Shown piece after piece: positions 48,495 through 58,968 of a stretch of DNA of 64,000 bases. Source of the DNA: Caldithrix abyssi DSM 13497 (lineage in GTDB: Bacteria; Electryoneota; AABM5-125-24; Hatepunaeales; Hatepunaeaceae). The notes under the pieces are model-generated. The model made no database searches. It worked only from the letters and a program-made list of their open reading frames with translations, and was not told the DNA's origin. Position numbers and translations under genes: made by a program. Each line of letters begins with the position of its first letter. Within the stretch, counting starts at the first letter, position 1. The stretch lies in the NCBI GenBank assembly GCA_945865405.1, contig CAMBDS010000001.1:62001-126000 (forward strand). Reading direction: 5' to 3'.

Positions 48495-49427
48495 TTACAG
48501 CGCTTTCGCCTCGTCCCAAAATTTGTCCATGACTTCCAATGACGCCTCGCCGAGAGAAAGACCTTCCTCCGCGAGGCGTTGCTCGATGTGCTTGAAGCGG
48601 CGGATGAACTTCTCGACTGTGCCGATCAGGGCAACCTCCGGATCGACATGAAGATAGCGAGCGACGTTGACGACCGCGAAGAGAAGATCGCCAAGCTCGT
48701 CCTCAATGGGTGAGACACCCCCCCCTGCCCCCCCCGCAAGCGGTGGGGGAAAAGCAATCGCCTCTTTCAGCTCCGCTAACTCCTCATCCACCTTCAGCAT
48801 CGCCCCATCCACATTAGGCCACTGAAACCCAACCTTTGCCGCCTTGTTTTGCACCTTGCGAGCACGCATCAAAGCTGGCATGGAACGTGGAACTTTGTCA
48901 AGGTCGAGCGTGTGAGCTCCTTCGCCTTTCTTTGCCGAGTGCCACGAGGCGAGGGCTTCGGTCTCGTCAGCCGCCTTGTCGTCGCCGAAGACATGTGGAT
49001 GGCGGCGGATAAGCTTTTCGGAGAGTTCGCGGGCGCAGTCGCCGAGAGTGAACCCAAGTGGATTTGCAACCCCCCCTACCCCCCCTTCAATAGAAGGGGG
49101 GGATTGCGGCGGTTCAATAAAAGGTGGGGATTGCGGAGATTCGGCGGCTATTTGGGCGTGAAAGATGACTTGCAGAAGAAGGTCACCAAGCTCTTCACGC
49201 ATCGCCGGGATGTCGCCGTCGCGGACGGCGTGGAGATACTCGTAGGACTCCTCCAGCAGGTTAGGGAGGAGCGACTCGTGGGTCTGGACGCGATCCCAAG
49301 GGCAGCCGTCGGGCATACGGAGACGCGCCATGACTTTGATAAGTGTTCCGAGGTGCTCAAGCTCGCCTGCGGGGAGTTCGACACCTTTGACGGCTTCTTC
49401 GGGAGAGGGGGGATTGTATGGGGACAT
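48495..49427 (-). CDS. mazG: Nucleoside triphosphate pyrophosphohydrolase MazG with repeat-encoded insertions
   Basis: 310 residues, about 45 longer than usual. The first MazG domain (LIKVMARLRMPDGCPWDRVQTHESLLPNLLEESYEYLHAV, EELGDLLLQVIFHAQIA) and the second (VDEELAELKEAIAFP, EDELGDLLFAVVNVARYLHVDPEVAL) have the ExxE/EEx2D-type metal-binding helices. It hydrolyses NTPs to NMP and diphosphate, a housecleaning function. Residues about 110-140 (SPQSPPFIEPPQSPPSIEGGVGGV) and a PPPLAGGAGGGV stretch inside the second domain come from poly-C/poly-G palindromes (49069-49131 and 48716-48750). The second interrupts an otherwise conserved EEL...EDELGD region, so activity should be checked. Confidence 0.9.
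   Translation of the reverse strand: MSPYNPPSPEEAVKGVELPAGELEHLGTLIKVMARLRMPDGCPWDRVQTHESLLPNLLEESYEYLHAVRDGDIPAMREELGDLLLQVIFHAQIAAESPQSPPFIEPPQSPPSIEGGVGGVANPLGFTLGDCARELSEKLIRRHPHVFGDDKAADETEALASWHSAKKGEGAHTLDLDKVPRSMPALMRARKVQNKAAKVGFQWPNVDGAMLKVDEELAELKEAIAFPPPLAGGAGGGVSPIEDELGDLLFAVVNVARYLHVDPEVALIGTVEKFIRRFKHIEQRLAEEGLSLGEASLEVMDKFWDEAKAL
48716..48750. repeat. Poly-C/poly-G palindrome inside mazG, second domain
   Basis: Two poly-C tracts, then ccccccgcaagcggtggggg; encodes PPPLAGGAGGGV. Confidence 0.8.
49069..49131. repeat. Poly-C/poly-G palindrome pair inside mazG, linker
   Basis: Seven C, ttcaatagaa, seven G at 49079-49102, followed by a decayed second unit ggttcaataaaaggtgggga. 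Encodes SPPFIEPPQSPPSIEGGVGGV. Confidence 0.85.
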
Positions 49428-49466
49428 AGGGGGGAGTTTGGAGTTTAGAATTTGGATTTTGGAGTG

Positions 49467-49490
49467 CTGGCAGACGAGGGCGTCTGCCAG
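49467..49490. repeat. ggcagacg-family palindrome copy
   Basis: Exact copy between mazG and the LPP20-like lipoprotein gene. Confidence 0.9.
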
Positions 49491-49501
49491 CGGAAATTTG
49501 G

Positions 49502-50992
49502 TTACTTCTCGAAGAGACGGTCCCAGGTGATAGGCTCGCTGTTGATTTCGACCTCGATAGCGTTGCCAGCGTCATCCTTGCCGATCAGACGGATCTGCGC
49601 AGCGATAGATTTCATGCCGTGTTCGTGAGCGGCTTTCAGGTCGTTGATGAGCGAGGCGACCGGTTCGTTGTAAGGAAGCGTCACGTCGCGGGTGGAGTAG
49701 TGCGAGATGAAGATCGAGTTATTCAAAGGGTATGTGCCGCTTCGCCAGTCGTTTACAGGCTTGGCTGAAAAGTAGTCGGGCATGTACCAGCAATCGATGC
49801 GAACGGCGTACTTGTCGAACGTGACATCGCGGCCGTTGTGTTCGGTGAGGCTCATCGAAACGTCAAGCTTGCGAACGCGGCGGTAGAAGAGGTTGACCCG
49901 CCGGTTATCGACATCGGAGATGAAGATTGAGCCGGAGGTGATGCGTGCTTTTTTTGCTTGCGTCGAAAACTGTTCGACGCGGGTGAGCGAGTTGATCGCC
50001 TGTTCGATGGCGGCTTTCGTGGCGGGCATCGAAGAGTGGTGGATAGAACCAATACGGGTCAGCAGGTCAGTCATGTCGAGCGAGGCGCTGATCTTGTTAT
50101 CTTCCTGCTGGGATTGCATCTGGAAAACTTCGCAGCGGGCAAGACCTCCGGCGTCGGTGATGTCTGACTCTTTGATGTTGCCCCAGCCTTGCGTCAAGCC
50201 GAATCGGAGCTTGAGGCCGGAGGCGGGTTTGTCGTTAAAACTGGCTTCGTAGATCAGGTAGTGACGCTCGGGGCGGACCTCGGAGTAGGTCTGGTCAACA
50301 TTAAGGCGAAGCGAACGAATCGCGGTTATGAGCTGGTCGCTAACTGATTGGAGGGTTGAGTTGCGCTGGTAAAAAAGGGTCGAAGCGATCTGTATGGCCG
50401 AGGCAAGTTCACCAAAGGCATCCATCGGCTTGACAGAGCCTTCTGCTGAGAGGATTTTATAGGCGCGTTTGAGGCTTGATTCTATTTGGGCGAGGCGGAG
50501 GTCGTTTTCGGCTTGGGTTTGGGCGCGGAGGGTGTCGATAAAGGCGACGGGAATTTCGGCGGCGAGGTAGTAGCGGTAGAAATCGTTGAAGGTTTTTTTG
50601 TCGGTCTGGGCGCGGCAGTGTTCCCAGTAAGAGTTTGTGATGCGGTGGCCTATGTCGCTGAGGAAGGCCGCCGAGAGGGCGTCGAGCTGGTAACTGGTGC
50701 GTTCTTCGTAGCCGCGTTTGTCCTCGAATTTGATGACTTCGCCGGTTGAGACGAGTTCGACGCCGATTTCCTGGGTGATTTTGCGCATAAGGTCTTCGAG
50801 GGCGGCGCGGTTGGCGGCTTCCATGGTGGGGGCTTCACCGATGCCGAGGAAGGTTCCACCTCCGTAGCGGGAGATCCATGCCGGCTGGGCGAGGGACGAC
50901 TTCTCGACGACTGAGACGACGTACATCTGACGGCGCGGGGCACAGGCGACGAGGAGGAGGAGAAGAAGGATAAAAGGTAGGTGAGCCTTCAT
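49502..50992 (-). CDS. LPP20-like outer-membrane lipoprotein
   Basis: 496 residues. Signal sequence with lipobox (FILLLLLLVACAP, lipidated cysteine near residue 17). The region YGGGTFLGIGEAPTMEAANRAALEDLMRKITQEIGVELVS matches the LPP20 fold (short repeat with GxG and an A-rich helix) found in LPP20, FlgT and related lipoproteins. The remainder (about 200-496) is unrecognised and mixed alpha/beta. It probably resides in the outer membrane. The relation to the FlgT family might hint at a flagellar link, but the gene is far from the flagellar block. Confidence 0.8.
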   Translation of the reverse strand: MKAHLPFILLLLLLVACAPRRQMYVVSVVEKSSLAQPAWISRYGGGTFLGIGEAPTMEAANRAALEDLMRKITQEIGVELVSTGEVIKFEDKRGYEERTSYQLDALSAAFLSDIGHRITNSYWEHCRAQTDKKTFNDFYRYYLAAEIPVAFIDTLRAQTQAENDLRLAQIESSLKRAYKILSAEGSVKPMDAFGELASAIQIASTLFYQRNSTLQSVSDQLITAIRSLRLNVDQTYSEVRPERHYLIYEASFNDKPASGLKLRFGLTQGWGNIKESDITDAGGLARCEVFQMQSQQEDNKISASLDMTDLLTRIGSIHHSSMPATKAAIEQAINSLTRVEQFSTQAKKARITSGSIFISDVDNRRVNLFYRRVRKLDVSMSLTEHNGRDVTFDKYAVRIDCWYMPDYFSAKPVNDWRSGTYPLNNSIFISHYSTRDVTLPYNEPVASLINDLKAAHEHGMKSIAAQIRLIGKDDAGNAIEVEINSEPITWDRLFEK

Positions 50993-51032
50993 CAGTCCGA
51001 GTCAGAATTCATAGTGTATGTGAATTACCGAT

Positions 51033-51332
51033 CTATCGACTCAAATGAATTGAGAGGTCACGAGTCTGATTAATTACAGTGATGATTTGAATTTCAAGCT
51101 CAAATAGTCTAAAGATTAACCGGTAGTTACCGATGAGAAGTTCCCGAAGATTTACCTCGCCTACTTCCGGAACAATTCGAGCTCGCATTGGCAAAGTAGA
51201 AAGACTTCGCGAGGCGGCAAACATCCTCCTGACATAAATAGCGGCATAAAATCGGGAATCTCTCGCGATATAAGCGGCAATTTCGTCAAGATCTTTAAGC
51301 GCACCCGGCGTCCACCTTACACGACGAGCCAT
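51033..51332 (-). CDS. ParE/RelE-family toxin
   Basis: 99 residues: VRWTPGALKDLDEIAAYIARDSRFYAAIYVRRMFAASRSLSTLPMRARIVPEVGEVNLRELLIGNYRLIFRLFELEIQIITVINQTRDL is a textbook ParE-like toxin sequence. ParE acts on DNA gyrase; RelE-like relatives cut mRNA. The start overlaps the end of the upstream antitoxin gene by 16 bp, the usual order. Unusually, gyrB itself lies 1.8 kb away on the same strand. Confidence 0.85.
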   Translation of the reverse strand: MARRVRWTPGALKDLDEIAAYIARDSRFYAAIYVRRMFAASRSLSTLPMRARIVPEVGEVNLRELLIGNYRLIFRLFELEIQIITVINQTRDLSIHLSR

Positions 51333-51505
51333 TTCTCCATCGCCAATTCAGCTTCTTCCTGTTCGATGAGGAGGCCTTGATCTGCTTCTTCCAGACCACG
51401 CTCGATTTTCGTCATGACGTAGAGGCGATACATTATATCGTCAAATGTTGCATTATCAGGAAGATCCCTTGCGATTTCAAGTAGAGCAGACTTGGGAGTA
51501 TTCAT
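51317..51505 (-). CDS. Antitoxin of the ParE-type pair
   Basis: 62 residues: LLEIARDLPDNATFDDIMYRLYVMTKIERGLEEADQGLLIEQEEAELAMEKWL. The acidic C-terminal half resembles toxin-wrapping antitoxins, and the N-terminus a small DNA-binding fold. It precedes the toxin gene with overlap, so the pair is one operon that should be autoregulated; operator sites were not identified. Confidence 0.75.
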   Translation of the reverse strand: MNTPKSALLEIARDLPDNATFDDIMYRLYVMTKIERGLEEADQGLLIEQEEAELAMEKWLVV

Positions 51506-51556
51506 TTTCTGTTTCTCAAATTAACAGTAGGTATAGCGACCAATCTGACGCCAGAT

Positions 51557-53017
51557 TCACTTGACCAGCGTGATGGACTGGGTAGCTGATAGAATGCCAG
51601 ACTCCAATCTAAGAAAATAGAGACCGGCGGGGCAACCGTTGGCATTCCAAATGATGGAGTGCGAGCCAGTTGGTTGAAATTCGTTGACGAGGGTCTCAAC
51701 ATGTGAGCCGGAAACGTCAAAGAGGCGCAAGGTCATCGGTCCGGCGGAGGGAATCTCGTAGTTTATGGAAAGGGTTGAGTTGAAGGGATTCGGGTAAGGA
51801 GCGCTGAATGCAAATTGCGACGGAAACGCGGGATCGAGAAGCCTTGTGACGTTTACTTGCCCGGTGGTGTCTGGTTCAGTCTTGACCATGAAAGCCCCCC
51901 CACTACGTGTGCCTGCAAAGGCATAGCTCCCGTCACCTAACAGAAGAAGAACAATGCAATCCAAAATACCTCGGCTAAGACGATCATAACGCGCTTCCCA
52001 GCGTACATCTCCATCTGAAGTAATCCGCATGAGTCTCGCGGTTGGGCGGTCAGAGCTATTACCAAGTAGTACAATATCTCCATCAGGCAAAACGACCAAA
52101 TCATGAAAGCGCTCAGTGTTTATCGAATCACCGAATTGACGGCTCCAAAGCTCTTCACCCTCTGAATTGACGCGAATTACCAACATATCATTCGATGTTC
52201 CTTCGGTCGGATAGGTCCAACCCGCCATGACATATCCCCCATCTGGAAGTTGTCCCACAGCGGAAGCGACATCGGGTGTGTTTTCTCCGCCATAGGCTCC
52301 CGACCACTCTTCATCGCCGGTTGAATCGGTCTTCACCAAATAAAACTGTATTCCTCCGCCGTAAGAGGCTGTTTGTCCAGCCATAATAAATCCACTGTCA
52401 GAGGATCGAAGCATGTCTTTAAAGTAATCATGTCCTTGGCCGCCATAAAATCGATGGAAGCGTTCCTCCCCAACCGAATCAACATTCAATAAATAGCCAT
52501 CTGCACCCCCATGTTCGGACAATTCGTATGTGTTGCCGGCGGCGAATACCCCACCGTTGGGGTCTAATATCGATGTTAACAATGTCGCTCTACGACCTCC
52601 AAACGGTATCCGCCAAAGCGAATCACCATCCATATTTAGGCTTGCAACAAATCCGGATCCACTCGCCGCAGTAGCTCCGGAACCGACCAGATAAATCGCG
52701 CCTGAATTAAGGCAGACCGACGCAACTTCGGAATACCATCCACCAGTGTCAACCATCACATTCTCCCAAAGCTCTCGACCAAGCGAATTCACTGCTTTCG
52801 CGTTAAAATCGGCGTAGCGATGATTATTATTTTCATAAACGGAGCCACCCAAAATGTAATTCCCCTCATTAGTGATTTGAAGGTCGTACAATCCGTACAT
52901 TCCGTACCCCCTCGTCCATAACGTATCTGGCTGGGCTATCCCCTCCCCCACCAAAAACAATGCGCAGAGGAGTGTGCTCATCTGCGCGAAAGTCGATTTA
53001 TTGGTGGGAAGGATCAT
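51557..53017 (-). CDS. Type IX-sorted secreted propeller-like protein (paralogue 5)
   Basis: About 486 residues from the ATG at 53017; the open frame extends 19 codons upstream without useful sequence. Signal peptide MSTLLCALFLVGEGIAQP in the region after residue 12. Propeller-type repeats (DLQITNEGNYILGGSVYEN, SSDSGFIMAGQTASYGGG, LPDGGYVMAGWTYP, LPDGDIVLLGNSSDR) lead to a sorting domain (FAFSAPYPNPFNSTLSINYEIPSAGPMTLRLFDVSGSHVETLV...CPAGLYFLRLESGILSATQSITLVK). This domain is of the NYEIP/SITLVK type and carries no palindrome, in contrast to paralogues 1-4. The size is like paralogue 4. Confidence 0.86.
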   Translation of the reverse strand: MILPTNKSTFAQMSTLLCALFLVGEGIAQPDTLWTRGYGMYGLYDLQITNEGNYILGGSVYENNNHRYADFNAKAVNSLGRELWENVMVDTGGWYSEVASVCLNSGAIYLVGSGATAASGSGFVASLNMDGDSLWRIPFGGRRATLLTSILDPNGGVFAAGNTYELSEHGGADGYLLNVDSVGEERFHRFYGGQGHDYFKDMLRSSDSGFIMAGQTASYGGGIQFYLVKTDSTGDEEWSGAYGGENTPDVASAVGQLPDGGYVMAGWTYPTEGTSNDMLVIRVNSEGEELWSRQFGDSINTERFHDLVVLPDGDIVLLGNSSDRPTARLMRITSDGDVRWEARYDRLSRGILDCIVLLLLGDGSYAFAGTRSGGAFMVKTEPDTTGQVNVTRLLDPAFPSQFAFSAPYPNPFNSTLSINYEIPSAGPMTLRLFDVSGSHVETLVNEFQPTGSHSIIWNANGCPAGLYFLRLESGILSATQSITLVK

Positions 53018-53083
53018 GGGGGAGCCTATTTGATACTTAACCGTCACAGGAGACCTATGACGGCACACGGTCACACTCGATTA

Positions 53084-55105
<2,022 letters not shown>

Positions 55106-55180
55106 TCAAGGTTTAATAGTTGAAAGTTGAAGGGTTAAGGGAGTTAGAGTTAACATTGGAGTCTAACTTGTTTACCTGAT

Positions 55181-55226
55181 GCCGTCGAGACGACGGCGAA
55201 ACGTGCCAACGAGACGCTGGCGTTAC
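55181..55226. repeat. Diverged double hairpin gccgtcgagacgacggc / gccaacgagacgctggc
   Basis: Same architecture and spacing as 9658-9697, with compensatory arm changes in the first hairpin (ccg to ctc), which indicates that pairing is maintained. Confidence 0.8.
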
Positions 55227-55264
55227 GAAATCAGGAAGACAGCTGCGGATCCAATCAGGTTAAT

Positions 55265-55672
55265 TTAGCAAAACTTAAGCTTCTTTACAAGGGAATGGCC
55301 GATTGTGCGGTTCAGTTTCGCTAAGATGTCGGGCGCCATATAGGAGAGTTCCTGCCGCCAGGAAGGGTTGACGACCTCGACAGTCAGGACGCCGAACTTG
55401 ATCGAGCGGGCGCGAGTGACGGCGGCGATCTTCTCGCCGACAATTTCGGGCCAGATTTCGACGACACGTTGATCGGCGAGACGTTCGCCGACGCCAAGAT
55501 AGTCGATAAGGCGGCGTAGAGTGCCCCCCAGAAGCTGTTCGTTCTCGAGGCGGGGTGTTTCATCCTCCCATTTGAGAAACCCCTCCAAGCGCTTCCTGGA
55601 GGGGTTCTTTTTAGGCTTTTGAGGTGGCTTCGAGACAGCGGGGGGAGCTTCGAATAGTTTGTGGGCGTTCAT
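55265..55672 (-). CDS. DciA-like (DUF721) protein
   Basis: 135 residues. After a basic, proline-rich N-terminus comes the DUF721 core: LGGTLRRLIDYLGVGERLADQRVVEIWPEIVGEKIAAVTRARSIKFGVLTVEVVNPSWRQELSYMAPDILAKLNRTIG. The family includes DciA, the ancestral loader of the DnaB replicative helicase. In many genomes this gene lies between dnaN/recF and gyrB, exactly as here. It should act at replication initiation with DnaA and DnaB. Confidence 0.85.
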   Translation of the reverse strand: MNAHKLFEAPPAVSKPPQKPKKNPSRKRLEGFLKWEDETPRLENEQLLGGTLRRLIDYLGVGERLADQRVVEIWPEIVGEKIAAVTRARSIKFGVLTVEVVNPSWRQELSYMAPDILAKLNRTIGHSLVKKLKFC

Positions 55673-55690
55673 GTTGGACTGTAAAGATTA

Positions 55691-55714
55691 CTGCCGACCA
55701 CGGCGGGTCGGCAG
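55691..55714. repeat. Palindrome ctgccgaccacggcgggtcg
   Basis: Intergenic relative of the element at 35250-35273, which is translated in a secreted protein. Confidence 0.8.
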
Positions 55715-55745
55715 TGGAAGTGGAAAGTGAAAAGTGAAAAGGGGA

Positions 55746-55775
55746 ACCCGCCCAGCAAAGCTGTGCGGGCTACAC
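55746..55775. repeat. cccgcccagc-family palindrome
   Basis: Copy of the family listed at 16205 with the usual ctacac tail. Confidence 0.85.
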
Positions 55776-55806
55776 GTACTTTTTTTAGTCTATCTCAGCT
55801 GGATTG

Positions 55807-55824
55807 GCGTAAGCAAGCTTACGC
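55807..55824. repeat. Palindrome gcgtaagcaagcttacgc
   Basis: Resembles the gctgaagc family with altered but compensated arms, flanked by actcc. It ends 8 bp beyond the dnaN stop. Confidence 0.7.
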
Positions 55825-55831
55825 ACTCCAA

Positions 55832-56950
55832 TTATCTGAGGCGGATTGGCATCAAAAGCATCAGGAAGTCTTCCTTGTCGGCTTGGGAAGAGGGGCGGAT
55901 AATCCCGGCGTCGTTGGAGTTGCCAAGCTCGAAGAGGGCGTCCTCCGTGTCAACCTGTCGCAACGTGTCCATCAGATAGCCGGCGTTGTAGGCGATCTCA
56001 AGCGAGTCACCCGCGTACTCGACGTTGAATTGCTCGCGGCCGCGACCACCATATTCGGGATCCTCAGCTTCGACGGTCGCTTTGCCGTGCTCAAGGGTGA
56101 ACTTGATCTGCTTGGAAATGTGGCTGGAGAAAATGCTGACGCGGCGGATACTCGACATGAAGTCGGACATCTTGATGCGCAGGTGGTTGGGGTTTGCCTG
56201 AGGAATGACGCTCTCATACTTCGGATAATGGCCATCAATCAAGCGGGTGATAAGGCGCTGCTTGCTGGTGCTGAACGAAGCGCGGGTGTCAGCAAGGGTT
56301 ATCTCGACATCGTCGTCGTCGTCGAGATTTCGTTGCAGAATTGTGAGCGCTTTCATCGGGATAATGTCGTCACGAGCTTCACCGCTGAAGGCAACGTCCT
56401 GCCGGGATACTCGAGAAAGTCTATGGCCATCTGTAGCAACAACACGGATTTCACTGCCACGCAGCTGGAAAAGAATACCAGTCAAGACGGGACGCATTTC
56501 GTCTTTAGAGACTGCGAAGAGAGTCTTGCCAATCATCCGCTTAAATATCTCAGCAGAGATATGAAAGGAGGTCTTCGAGTCGATGACAGGAAGTTCAGGA
56601 AAGTCGATTGGGTCTTCACCGGGAAGGTTATAGACACCAATGCCTTCGCCGCGGAGGGTAACTTTGAATGGATCCACTACTTCGATTTCGAGAGGAATAT
56701 CGGGAAGTTCACGAATAAGATCCTGAAACCGCTTTGCCTGAATCAGAACTCCGCCATCACCTTCGGATTCGAGAAGCTCAACGGTTGCGCTGATGGTTAC
56801 TTCCAGATCGGTGGAAGTCATAATCAGGTTACGACCGTCAAGTTTCAGATGAAAGTTTGAAAGAGCAGGCATTGGGGCGCGGGCTGAAACGGCTCCGATG
56901 ATTTTCTGGATGCTTCTTAGCATCGTTGATTGGGCAAAAGTGAACTTCAT
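55832..56950 (-). CDS. dnaN: DNA polymerase III sliding clamp (beta subunit)
   Basis: 372 residues, standard clamp length with three repeats. N-terminus MKFTFAQSTMLRSIQKIIGAVSARAPMPALSNFHLKLDGRNLIMTSTDLEVTI; LTGILFQLRGSEIRVVATDGHRLS in domain 2; C-terminus PSSQADKEDFLMLLMPIRL, the usual LMPMRL ending. The dimer encircles DNA and tethers polymerase III. It lies after oriC and dnaA on the same strand. recF, which often follows, is absent. Confidence 0.98.
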   Translation of the reverse strand: MKFTFAQSTMLRSIQKIIGAVSARAPMPALSNFHLKLDGRNLIMTSTDLEVTISATVELLESEGDGGVLIQAKRFQDLIRELPDIPLEIEVVDPFKVTLRGEGIGVYNLPGEDPIDFPELPVIDSKTSFHISAEIFKRMIGKTLFAVSKDEMRPVLTGILFQLRGSEIRVVATDGHRLSRVSRQDVAFSGEARDDIIPMKALTILQRNLDDDDDVEITLADTRASFSTSKQRLITRLIDGHYPKYESVIPQANPNHLRIKMSDFMSSIRRVSIFSSHISKQIKFTLEHGKATVEAEDPEYGGRGREQFNVEYAGDSLEIAYNAGYLMDTLRQVDTEDALFELGNSNDAGIIRPSSQADKEDFLMLLMPIRLR

Positions 56951-57323
56951 ATTGATTGTCCGTAATTCTAAATGGAACTTAGTAGTTAATCTAAATTCGT
57001 TGTTACTGTAGTGAGGTGATTATGTCGATAACCCTGAATGATACAAATAAATTTGTAATTTTCAAAGGGGAGAACTAACAACTTATCGTCAATAAGAAGT
57101 CGGTGGTTGAGTGTTGAAGACGATGACGAAGCAGACGGACAAACAGGGCACTAAATGTTAGTGACGAAGATGAAAACGAGAAACGGGTAGTTATCGACTT
57201 GAAGCAGGAGGTTATCGACGAAGGCAATGTGATTAGGTTGATAACTTTTGGAGCGATCTGAATCGATAAGATGTAAGAGCGGCTTTTAGGCCGCTCTCCA
57301 AGGGACGTTAATACAATATAAAA
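56951..57323. other. Putative replication origin (oriC) between dnaA and dnaN
   Basis: A 373-bp gap with several DnaA-box-like 9-mers (consensus TTATCCACA): TTATCGACA (minus, 57023-57031), ttatcgtca (57083-57091), ttatcgact (57191-57199), ttatcgacg (57212-57220) and TTATCAACC (minus, 57236-57244). The pair at 57191 and 57212 is spaced 21 bp, two helical turns. An AT-rich stretch (57037-57066) could be the unwinding element. The boxes share TTATCGAC rather than TTATCCAC, so the local box may differ from E. coli's. Confidence 0.75.
57277..57299 (-). terminator. gagcggct palindrome behind dnaA, possible terminator
   Basis: gagcggcttttaggccgctc plus tcc, 25 bp past the dnaA stop codon. It belongs to the gagcggct repeat family (9508, 30425). 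It may serve as terminator of dnaA, but the T-run is weak. Confidence 0.55.
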
Positions 57324-58754
57324 TTAGATCGAAGCGAGTTCAAGTTTTCGGTGAAGTCGTTCGACGATGTCGGCAAAAGCTTTTTCTATTTTGATTCGTT
57401 CATTGACCGTTTCACGAGCATGAATGACCGTTGCGTGGTCTCTGCCACCAAAATGGAGGCCGATAGCCTTCAGTGTTAACCGGGTGAATTCGGTGCAAAG
57501 GAACATCGCTATCTGGCGAGCTTCGGCGATTTCCTTCTTGCGGGTCTTGGAACGGATCAGATCGTTAGGAAAGCCGTATTCTTCGGCAACGAGGGCTTGG
57601 ATTCGCTCGACAGAGATGATGCGGTCGGCTTTGCTGATGAGGTTCTTGATAACCTCTTTGGCGAGGCTGATGGAGATAGTTTTACCCATCAACGAAGCCT
57701 GAGCGAGCATGTGGATCAGCGCACCTTGGAGGGTGCGAATGTTGTCGGTGATGTGGAGCGCTAAAAACTGGGCGACATCGTCGTCGAGTTCGATCTTTTC
57801 TTCTTCAGCGCGTCGCCTTAGGATTGCGAGCCGGGTTTCGTACTCAGGGATTGTCATTTCACTGACGAGACCCCACTGAAGGCGGCTCACGAGACGGGAG
57901 TCGAAACCTTCGAGATCTCTGGGCGGTCTATCGGACGAGAAGACAAGCTGTTTTCCGGCGTGGTGGAGATAGTTGAAAGTGTGGAAAAACTCTTCCTGGG
58001 TTTTTTCTTTGGTCATGAAGAACTGGACGTCGTCCAGTAAAAGTACATCGACACTGCGGTAGAGACGGTTGAAGGCGTCGAGCTTGCCGCCTTGGATCGA
58101 TTTGATGAACTCGGCGGTGAATTGCTCGCTGGTGACGTAGATGACCCGACGCGCGCTTTTTCGTGCCAGAATGGTATTGCCAATGGCTTGAATTAGGTGG
58201 GTTTTACCCAGCCCTGATCCGCCGTAGATCATCAAAGGGTTGAAGGGGGTTTTGCCGGGAGCATCCGCTACTGCCAAAGCCGCGGCGCGAGCGAAGCGGT
58301 TGCAGTCGCCTTCGACGAAGTTGGAGAAGAGATAGCGCTCATTCAGGCGTGACTCGAACGACTCGTTCGGACCGCTAACCTTGATGGAGGGCTTCTGTTG
58401 CGGTTCAACCGGTTGGAGAACTGGCAACGAAATCGGGGGGGTATCGACCGGCGCTCTGCCGTTTACTTTGCCGTTATGTGAGACGACAAACTTGTGACAG
58501 ATTGCGTGTCCCAGAGCATCGGCAGTCGCTACGCGAAGGTGGTGTGCATAATGGCTCTCGATCCAATCGCAATAGAACTGCGAGGGGACCTGAAGGGTGA
58601 GCGTTTCACCGTCGTAACTTAGTGGTTCGAGTGGACGAAACCAAGTGAGGTAGCTCTGTCGCGGGAGTTCGGCCTGGAGTCTTTCAGAGACTAAATCCCA
58701 TACCGTCCAGTGATCGTTACCGGGTCGGGTAACCGGTTCTGGCATTAAATGCAA
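57324..58754 (-). CDS. dnaA: Chromosomal replication initiator DnaA
   Basis: 476 residues. Domain I (WTVWDLVSERLQAELPRQSYLTWFRPL), a proline-rich domain II, the AAA+ domain III with Walker A YGGSGLGKT at about 177-185 and Walker B VDVLLLDDVQFF near 240, and domain IV with the DNA-binding signature GGRDHATVIHARETVNE. It binds the boxes in the adjacent oriC to open the origin. Two starts are possible (MHL and MPEP three codons later). An excellent promoter lies 48-76 bp upstream. The first gene of the dnaA-oriC-dnaN-DUF721-gyrB block. Confidence 0.98.
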   Translation of the reverse strand: MHLMPEPVTRPGNDHWTVWDLVSERLQAELPRQSYLTWFRPLEPLSYDGETLTLQVPSQFYCDWIESHYAHHLRVATADALGHAICHKFVVSHNGKVNGRAPVDTPPISLPVLQPVEPQQKPSIKVSGPNESFESRLNERYLFSNFVEGDCNRFARAAALAVADAPGKTPFNPLMIYGGSGLGKTHLIQAIGNTILARKSARRVIYVTSEQFTAEFIKSIQGGKLDAFNRLYRSVDVLLLDDVQFFMTKEKTQEEFFHTFNYLHHAGKQLVFSSDRPPRDLEGFDSRLVSRLQWGLVSEMTIPEYETRLAILRRRAEEEKIELDDDVAQFLALHITDNIRTLQGALIHMLAQASLMGKTISISLAKEVIKNLISKADRIISVERIQALVAEEYGFPNDLIRSKTRKKEIAEARQIAMFLCTEFTRLTLKAIGLHFGGRDHATVIHARETVNERIKIEKAFADIVERLHRKLELASI

Positions 58755-58801
58755 CCTTTTATTTTTAAGTGATTTAGGGAGTTCGTTCGGGAGGGTGAAG
58801 C

Positions 58802-58830
58802 AATATAGAACAGACAGACACCAATGTCAA
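58802..58830 (-). promoter_or_regulatory. Sigma-70 type promoter of dnaA
   Basis: On the minus strand a perfect TTGACA (58825-58830), 17-bp spacer, then TATATT (58802-58807). The best vegetative promoter seen in the window. Confidence 0.8.
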
Positions 58831-58968
58831 GTCTTTCCTTGTGACGGACCGATGAATCTCGGCTCATGATGACTCGGTTCTGATTGTGTGATGACAAAAT
58901 ACAGGAATTATTAACAAATCTACTTGAAGTTTTGAGGGCAAAAAGTGCTCTCTCGTAAGTCTATAGAA

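Noticed and set aside
55727-56860. 377-codon open frame on the plus strand
   Set aside because: Antisense to dnaN; no recognisable motif and no ribosome site.
57001-57323. Small RNA or tRNA gene in the oriC gap
   Set aside because: No cloverleaf arms or T-loop motif; the structure is explained by DnaA boxes and one palindrome.
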